Below, one piece after another: positions 59,222 to 64,000 of a stretch of 64,000 bases of DNA. Below the pieces are notes generated by a model that saw nothing but the letters and a program-made list of their open reading frames with translations, was not told the DNA's origin and did no database searches. This DNA comes from Segatella copri (GTDB taxonomy: Bacteria; Bacteroidota; Bacteroidia; Bacteroidales; Bacteroidaceae). The stretch lies in assembly GCF_026015625.1 (NCBI RefSeq), contig NZ_JAPDVG010000001.1, forward strand, positions 2,311,001 through 2,375,000, read 5' to 3'. Each line of letters starts with the position of its first letter. Positions within the stretch are counted from its first letter, which is position 1. The position numbers were made by a program, and so were the translations under genes.

Positions 59222-60376
59222 TTATTTTTTCTGGAATACTCTCACGTAATCCACTTCCATCTGAACAGGGAGGGCGCTTTCGTCAACACCCTTCATGCCG
59301 CCCCAATCACCGCCCCAAGCCAGGTTGAGGATGACATAGAATGGTTTATTGAAAGGCCATGAACCCACATCATTTTTACCGTCATTGTTGAAATTGAGCA
59401 GTTCCTTACCATCCACATAGGTCTTGATATAATCAGGAGTCCACTCCAGGCGATAAACGTGGAAACCGTCTTCAGCACCCGCAGTCAGACACTCCTTGGT
59501 AATCTGGGTTCCCATCACGTGATTAAACTTCTCAGTATGGAGCGAAGAAGAAGTATAGTTAGGATTAACGCCTACCTCTTCCATAATATCAATCTCGCCA
59601 CATTTAGGCCAAGGATTTGCTCCGAAATCATTGTTGCAAGGCATCATCCAGAAAGCAGGCCATGTGCCCTTACCTTTAGGCAATTTGATGCGCGCTTCGA
59701 AGATGCCGTAAAGCCAGCCCTGGGTTTCGTGAGCATATACGCGACCCGAATAAATTTTGCCGTTACTGCCCTTGAAACAGTTGATGTAAAGCCGGTTATC
59801 AGCAATTTCTGTTACGCGTTTGCCATCAGCAGAGCCATTCACATAATTCTGAAATTCATTATTTACCCAGCCCGACTTCTGCACCTCATGACGCCAATCG
59901 GTACTATTCAATTCAGAGCCTTTATTAAATTCATCATTCCATACCAGTTTGTAACCCTCAGGAATCACCATTTCGCCACCTTCAATAGGAGTAACCTGTT
60001 TTCCTGCCTGATGCACAGACACCGATACCTTCTTATCCTCTAATGAAATCTCGACACTTCCGTCAAGAGCTACAGACGATTTATTCTCTTCCACATCTAC
60101 AGTTACCATACCCATAGCTTTGTTATTACCGCTGGCACTCACTTTAAACCAAGGGTATACATTTGCCGTAGGACCTTCTCCAGGGAAGGATGCTCTCGCT
60201 TTCCAGCCTCCTTCAGAAGCCACAACCATGATTTTATAAGTACCGCCCTTAGCCGGAACATCAATGCTCGTAGGAGAGCAGGATATCGTCACCTCTCCAT
60301 CGCCGTCAGAAGAGCTGCTGCTGCAAGAAAGCAGCATAAGCGAGAGAAGGAAGGAAAATATTTTCAAGAATTTCAT
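59222..60376 (-). CDS. GH16 family endo-beta-glucanase lipoprotein (laminarinase-like)
   Basis: The 384-residue lipoprotein (lipobox LLSCSSSS, Cys about residue 18) has a BACON-type beta domain (about residues 28-130) and a C-terminal GH16 domain. The catalytic motif GEIDIMEEVG (about residue 260, two Glu with Asp between) and the strand GTWPAFWMMP are typical of laminarinases and lichenases. It cuts beta-1,3- or mixed beta-1,3/1,4-glucan at the cell surface. It is the last gene of the second SusC/D locus. Confidence 0.92.
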   Translation of the reverse strand: MKFLKIFSFLLSLMLLSCSSSSSDGDGEVTISCSPTSIDVPAKGGTYKIMVVASEGGWKARASFPGEGPTANVYPWFKVSASGNNKAMGMVTVDVEENKSSVALDGSVEISLEDKKVSVSVHQAGKQVTPIEGGEMVIPEGYKLVWNDEFNKGSELNSTDWRHEVQKSGWVNNEFQNYVNGSADGKRVTEIADNRLYINCFKGSNGKIYSGRVYAHETQGWLYGIFEARIKLPKGKGTWPAFWMMPCNNDFGANPWPKCGEIDIMEEVGVNPNYTSSSLHTEKFNHVMGTQITKECLTAGAEDGFHVYRLEWTPDYIKTYVDGKELLNFNNDGKNDVGSWPFNKPFYVILNLAWGGDWGGMKGVDESALPVQMEVDYVRVFQKK

Positions 60377-60469
60377 GTCATTTAAAATTTAGAAAGGGAG
60401 CCACTCCTACTTACTTATTTATAGGAGCAGCTCCTGTATAATTCTATATAAACCTATAAAACCTAAAGC

Positions 60470-61870
60470 CTATTTCACAATCAAAACAATGTCGCTGATG
60501 GTTACCTCGGCATCCTTAGGAGCACCAGCAAGGTCGATGACGAGTTTCATCTTGCTCATATCCTGAGGACCGCCATCAGCTTCTTTCGTACTGTTTGGTT
60601 GGTTCTCATAACGGAAGACGTATTCGCCTTTAACATCAGTAGACTCCTGGAAGAAGAGGTTTCCATCATTAGCGTCATCACAAAGCTTCAATGTCATCAT
60701 TGGCAATGGAGCAGAAGTGGTAACCTTGCAAGAGAAATCAATCTTGCTATCAGCTTTGGCAGATACAGGAATACCAAGCATTTTCCACTGTGCGTGCCAT
60801 AGCTCAGCAGGAGTTTCACAAGGCACGATAATGATGTGCTTGCTTCCCTCATGCTTGATAACAGGAGTTACATCAATCTGTGCCCAAGAAGCATCACCAT
60901 ACCAAGTTTCCTCAGTAAATGACTTGTTGGCATCAATATCCTTCCAAAGGTTACCCGCTGTATTGTAGTCAAATGGCACCTTCAATTCTACAGGAACCAC
61001 AGTACCATCATCGTTGGCATGATCTTTCAGTACCAGGCTCTCTATCATGATTTCGTCATCAGCAGCATTACCACCAAAGTCGAATACAATCTTCAAATTA
61101 TTGATGTCCTTGCCTTCGAGGTCTGAACCATAAATACACTTAGGCTCACCTGCTTCCAATTTTGTATTTGCATCCTTGGAATCGAAAAGGATGTTATTGT
61201 CACCACCTTCTCCAGAATCACAAAGTTTCACTTTAACGGCATTATGTCCCTTGGCAGATGTAATGATGCAAGAGAAGTCATAATGCTTATCTGCGCTAGT
61301 AGAGATACCTAGGTTTTTGAAAGGAACCTGAGCTTGCCAACGTTCGGTAGTTGCCTTAGGGAGCTTCAATGTATAGCATCCCTTGCTGTAGCTACAAACC
61401 GGGTCAGCAATTTGGGTCCATCCTGGAGCATAATAGCCAGCAGAAGGTTTTTCAGGGAAGGTAATTCTCTTGAAGAGATTAAACTCGCTGTCCTCTACGA
61501 AACCTGCGAAGCCATTCATCTTGGTTTTCTCCACCGTGAAATGCTTCTTGACGCTCTCCTTGCTAATACCATTACGGTTCTTCACAAAGCACTCCACATC
61601 GTAAGTACCCTTCTTGCGATAATACTTAGAGAGGTTGAAAGCAGAAGAATAGGCACCATCTATCACCCATACCGGGCTTACTCCCTCTGCACCACCAAAA
61701 GAAAAGTTGGCTGTGTTGGTCTCTTGGTCTACATCAATCTTGAAGTTGTCGGCAAAGTCGGCTACATTAGGCAACTCACCGTTGGCACCAGAGAACTCCT
61801 CTGCAGAACATGCGCTGAGCATCAATCCACCCAGAAGAGCATAAGCCATATTTCGAAATATCTTTTTCAT
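60470..61870 (-). CDS. surface glycan-binding lipoprotein with tandem domain repeat
   Basis: The 466-residue lipoprotein has a lipobox (LMLSACSAE, Cys about residue 21) and a PKD-like domain (about residues 45-115). Two homologous domains follow: the first (about residues 145-290) has RWQAQVPFKNLGISTSADKH, the second (about 310-465) ELWHAQWKMLGIPVSAKADS. The matching aromatic residues (W-x-AQ) probably stack on glucan. Between SusD and GH16 it takes the place of a SusE/SGBP-B-type protein of beta-glucan loci. Confidence 0.8.
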   Translation of the reverse strand: MKKIFRNMAYALLGGLMLSACSAEEFSGANGELPNVADFADNFKIDVDQETNTANFSFGGAEGVSPVWVIDGAYSSAFNLSKYYRKKGTYDVECFVKNRNGISKESVKKHFTVEKTKMNGFAGFVEDSEFNLFKRITFPEKPSAGYYAPGWTQIADPVCSYSKGCYTLKLPKATTERWQAQVPFKNLGISTSADKHYDFSCIITSAKGHNAVKVKLCDSGEGGDNNILFDSKDANTKLEAGEPKCIYGSDLEGKDINNLKIVFDFGGNAADDEIMIESLVLKDHANDDGTVVPVELKVPFDYNTAGNLWKDIDANKSFTEETWYGDASWAQIDVTPVIKHEGSKHIIIVPCETPAELWHAQWKMLGIPVSAKADSKIDFSCKVTTSAPLPMMTLKLCDDANDGNLFFQESTDVKGEYVFRYENQPNSTKEADGGPQDMSKMKLVIDLAGAPKDAEVTISDIVLIVK

Positions 61871-61942
61871 ATTGCTGAAATCTTAAAGTTAATATTTTAT
61901 TAGGGGGTAGAGGAAACTATTGTTCCTCTACCTTAATAAGTT

Positions 61943-63469
61943 TTAATAATTATTCTGAACCAAAGCAGGATCAGAGTCAAGCTCTGCCTGAGCGATAGGA
62001 ACATACTTCTTGGATTCTGTCCAGGAGTTGGTGCGATAGCCGTAGCTGTCTGGCACCAATACGCTGGCAGCCTTGCCTGTACGAACCAAGTCGAAGTAAC
62101 GCTTACCCTCACCTACAAACTCCAAGCGGCGCTCATTGATAACATCATCCAGAGTTACGGCTCCAAGCTCTGCGATTCCTGCACGGTTGCGAATCTTATT
62201 CACATAATCCTTAGCCTGATTAGCATCGCCACCTGTCTCCAACAAAAGCTCTGCAGCATTGAGGTAAGCCTCAGCCAAGCGATATACACGGAGATTGTTA
62301 TTATAGTTAAGGTTATTATCGAAACCTGCGTCAGCATTGTTCTCTGTGAACGGACGATACTTGGCCAGCCAAAGACCAGTATCCTCATAACGTTTGGTAT
62401 ATTTCACGCCACGACAGTCCCATACAGTAGCATCACGGCGCTTGTCGTTGTCAGCAAACAGAGCATAGGTTTCGGTACGAACAGGTAGGAATCCCCAACC
62501 GTCACCGCCTTGGTTCCAACCATCGCCACCAGGCCAAGAGTTTGGAGAAATCAAGGTAGGCAATATTGTACCACCAATAGCCAATGGTGAATCCCAACCA
62601 CGCTCGTTGTTACCATCCTCATAGTTTACTTCCCAGATGCTCTCCTTGCACCATTCGCCGCTTTCTTTCCAAATAGAGGCGTAATCGTCTACTATATCAT
62701 AGTCACTCTTGTCGGCGATGAGCTCCTGCATATACTGGAGAGCCTTAGGATAGCGAGTCTTGTCATTCTGATACATCACCATCTCGGCATACATCATATA
62801 GCACATGGCCTGCGACATTCTTCCACAGTTGGCATCGTCCCAACGCATTGGCAGGACCTTGGAGTCAATTACAGCCTCAAGCTCTACTATCAATTTGTCA
62901 TATACTTCATCAGCCTTGAGCTGTGGGGCTGTGTAAGGAGCAGACAAGTTCTCCAGATAGAAAGGAATATTGCCGAAGTAGTGCCACAAGTTATTGTAGA
63001 AATATACACGGAGGGCTCTACCCTGCATCTCATAAGATGCCCTGTTTTTCTCGTTCAAGTTTGCCTCTGCCCAGCCCAAATACTTCAAGAGGTCATTACA
63101 ACGCTTGATGCCTGAGTAGTCCACTGTCCAAAGTGAGCTAAGGGTATTGCTGGCATTTGCCTCATAGTTGGCAAGCATGTGCCAGTGCTGTTGATCGGTT
63201 TTGTTAGAACCGCCTACCCAGAAGTTATCGCCCATTATCTCGGCATCGATATTGAGAGCATTATACTGTCCCAATCCCCAGTCTGGCCAGTGGATAGGAT
63301 CGTAAGCCGCATTCAGAGCCTCATTGATATGGGCATCTGTGGTATAATATTCTTCGAGGTTTTCACCTGATGGGTTCTCCACCTCTAGGAAGCTGTCGCT
63401 GCAAGATGTGTTTGCCAGTGTCATACTGGTTGCCAACACTCCTAAAGCTATATATTTTATTGTCTTCAT
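61943..63469 (-). CDS. susD: SusD-family outer membrane lipoprotein (second locus)
   Basis: The 508-residue protein has a lipobox (LANTSCSDSF, Cys about residue 23) and the RagB/SusD body with the C-terminal INERRLEFVGEGKRYFDLVR (about residues 440-460). It is the glycan-binding lid partner of the SusC at 63498. The downstream GH16 suggests a beta-glucan substrate. Confidence 0.93.
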   Translation of the reverse strand: MKTIKYIALGVLATSMTLANTSCSDSFLEVENPSGENLEEYYTTDAHINEALNAAYDPIHWPDWGLGQYNALNIDAEIMGDNFWVGGSNKTDQQHWHMLANYEANASNTLSSLWTVDYSGIKRCNDLLKYLGWAEANLNEKNRASYEMQGRALRVYFYNNLWHYFGNIPFYLENLSAPYTAPQLKADEVYDKLIVELEAVIDSKVLPMRWDDANCGRMSQAMCYMMYAEMVMYQNDKTRYPKALQYMQELIADKSDYDIVDDYASIWKESGEWCKESIWEVNYEDGNNERGWDSPLAIGGTILPTLISPNSWPGGDGWNQGGDGWGFLPVRTETYALFADNDKRRDATVWDCRGVKYTKRYEDTGLWLAKYRPFTENNADAGFDNNLNYNNNLRVYRLAEAYLNAAELLLETGGDANQAKDYVNKIRNRAGIAELGAVTLDDVINERRLEFVGEGKRYFDLVRTGKAASVLVPDSYGYRTNSWTESKKYVPIAQAELDSDPALVQNNY

Positions 63470-63497
63470 AATAGTCTTTATTTTAAAGGTTCTTATT

Positions 63498-64000
63498 TTA
63501 GAATGAAAGGTTTACGCCGATGGTGTAGGTGCGAGCCTGTGGATATACACCATAGTCTACACCGAGAGAAGTTCCACCTGATGAGATTTCAGGGTCAAAG
63601 CCCCAATACTTGGTCCAGGTAATCAGGTTCTCTGCCATCACGTAGAAACGCAAGTGACTGATAGACAACTTCTGTGTAAGCTGCTTTGGCAAGGTGTAAC
63701 CCAAAGAGATATTCTTCAATCTCAAGTAAGAGCCATCGCAAAGATAGAGGTCTGAAACCTGCCAGTTGGTAGCATCGCCATTCTTCAGAATAGGATACTT
63801 ATTGGAGGTACCCTCGCCAGTCCATCGATCGAGCATCCAAGTAGGGAAGTTGCCAGAGAACACATCTGTACGATAGGTTGCATCAAATACCTTATTACCC
63901 GTTACGCCCTGCAAGAAGAGGTTGAGGTCGAAGCCCTTCCACTCTGCATTGAAGTTGAAACCGAAGGTCCACTTTGGTGTACCATTACCAATATTGGTGC
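63498..64000 (-). CDS. susC: SusC-family TonB-dependent receptor, C-terminal part (cut by window)
   Basis: About 167 C-terminal residues of the barrel are visible, in a frame open to the right edge. LRLKNISLGYTLPKQLTQKL, LRFYVMAENLITWTKYWGFD and the final strand YTIGVNLSF are typical of SusC ends. The rest, including plug and signal peptide, lies beyond the window. The stop is 28 bp before the susD start. Confidence 0.93.
   Translation of the reverse strand, partial: TNIGNGTPKWTFGFNFNAEWKGFDLNLFLQGVTGNKVFDATYRTDVFSGNFPTWMLDRWTGEGTSNKYPILKNGDATNWQVSDLYLCDGSYLRLKNISLGYTLPKQLTQKLSISHLRFYVMAENLITWTKYWGFDPEISSGGTSLGVDYGVYPQARTYTIGVNLSF

Overview
The window looks like a chromosome segment of a gut Bacteroidota in the Prevotella/Segatella (P. 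copri-like) group. The signs are Bacteroidota -33/-7 promoters (TTTG, about 20 bp, TAnnTTTGC), SusC/SusD pairs, short Prevotella-type secretion tails on exported proteins, and close matches to housekeeping families of this group (GreA, RecA, DnaK). The genus is inferred from gene character, not from rRNA.

Layout. (1) 1-9.3 kb is ordinary chromosome: a cut ATPase gene, a MutS-like membrane ATPase, greA, a MetE-like methyltransferase divergent from an Lrp regulator, an M15 peptidase, a 34-codon ORF with a very strong ribosome binding site, a DUF3810 protease-like gene, and an ECF sigma / anti-sigma / Spy-like operon. (2) 9.4-12.7 kb holds a sigma-like protein fused to a macro-domain-like module, a SEL1-repeat protein, a frameshifted unknown gene and an ADP-ribosylglycohydrolase, followed by non-coding arrays with an exact 22-bp period. 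(3) 13.5-16.8 kb is a scarred zone: an IS1380-type transposase, remnants of kduI and kduD, a piece of an IS4-type transposase, and a secreted polysaccharide lyase whose ORF is fused to the kduD stub. (4) 16.9-37.9 kb is an alginate (polyuronate) utilisation locus on the minus strand: SusC, SusD, IPT-type surface protein, PL6, PL17, KdgF-like cupin, MFS transporter, SDR reductase, PL38-type lyase, esterase, KdgK, KdgA and a GltD-type protein. A divergent GntR/FadR regulator sits beside a palindromic operator, and a related operator lies before a secreted protein at 37.2 kb.

(5) 38.7-39.8 kb is a second, deleted copy of the sigma/macro/ADP-ribosylglycohydrolase locus with the same arrays, so the alginate locus lies between two direct repeats. 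(6) 39.8-42.4 kb is mostly non-coding, with two more 22-bp arrays, clustered GTATCA words and gene debris. (7) 43.0-47.9 kb is an IS4-type element with a 5-bp target duplication, itself split by a three-tyrosine-recombinase (RIT-type) element with 34-bp inverted repeats. (8) 48-59 kb is mostly housekeeping: an ATPase/nuclease-like gene, CrcB, a DUF gene, a saccharopine dehydrogenase-type enzyme, RecA, DnaK, a HAD phosphatase, a cyclophilin and an EamA transporter. (9) 59.2-64 kb is the end of a second polysaccharide locus, probably for a beta-glucan: GH16, a surface glycan-binding protein, SusD and a cut SusC.

How the alginate genes fit together: SusC/SusD and the IPT protein capture and import oligomers; PL6, PL38 and PL17 cut them to unsaturated monomers; the cupin and SDR convert these to 2-keto-3-deoxygluconate; KdgK and KdgA take that to pyruvate and glyceraldehyde 3-phosphate. 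The kduI/kduD route beside it has been destroyed. The two features least explained by known biology are the sigma-macro / ADP-ribosylglycohydrolase locus with its decayed duplicate, and the 22-bp-period arrays (15-bp quasi-palindromic core plus 7-bp spacer) that follow both copies.
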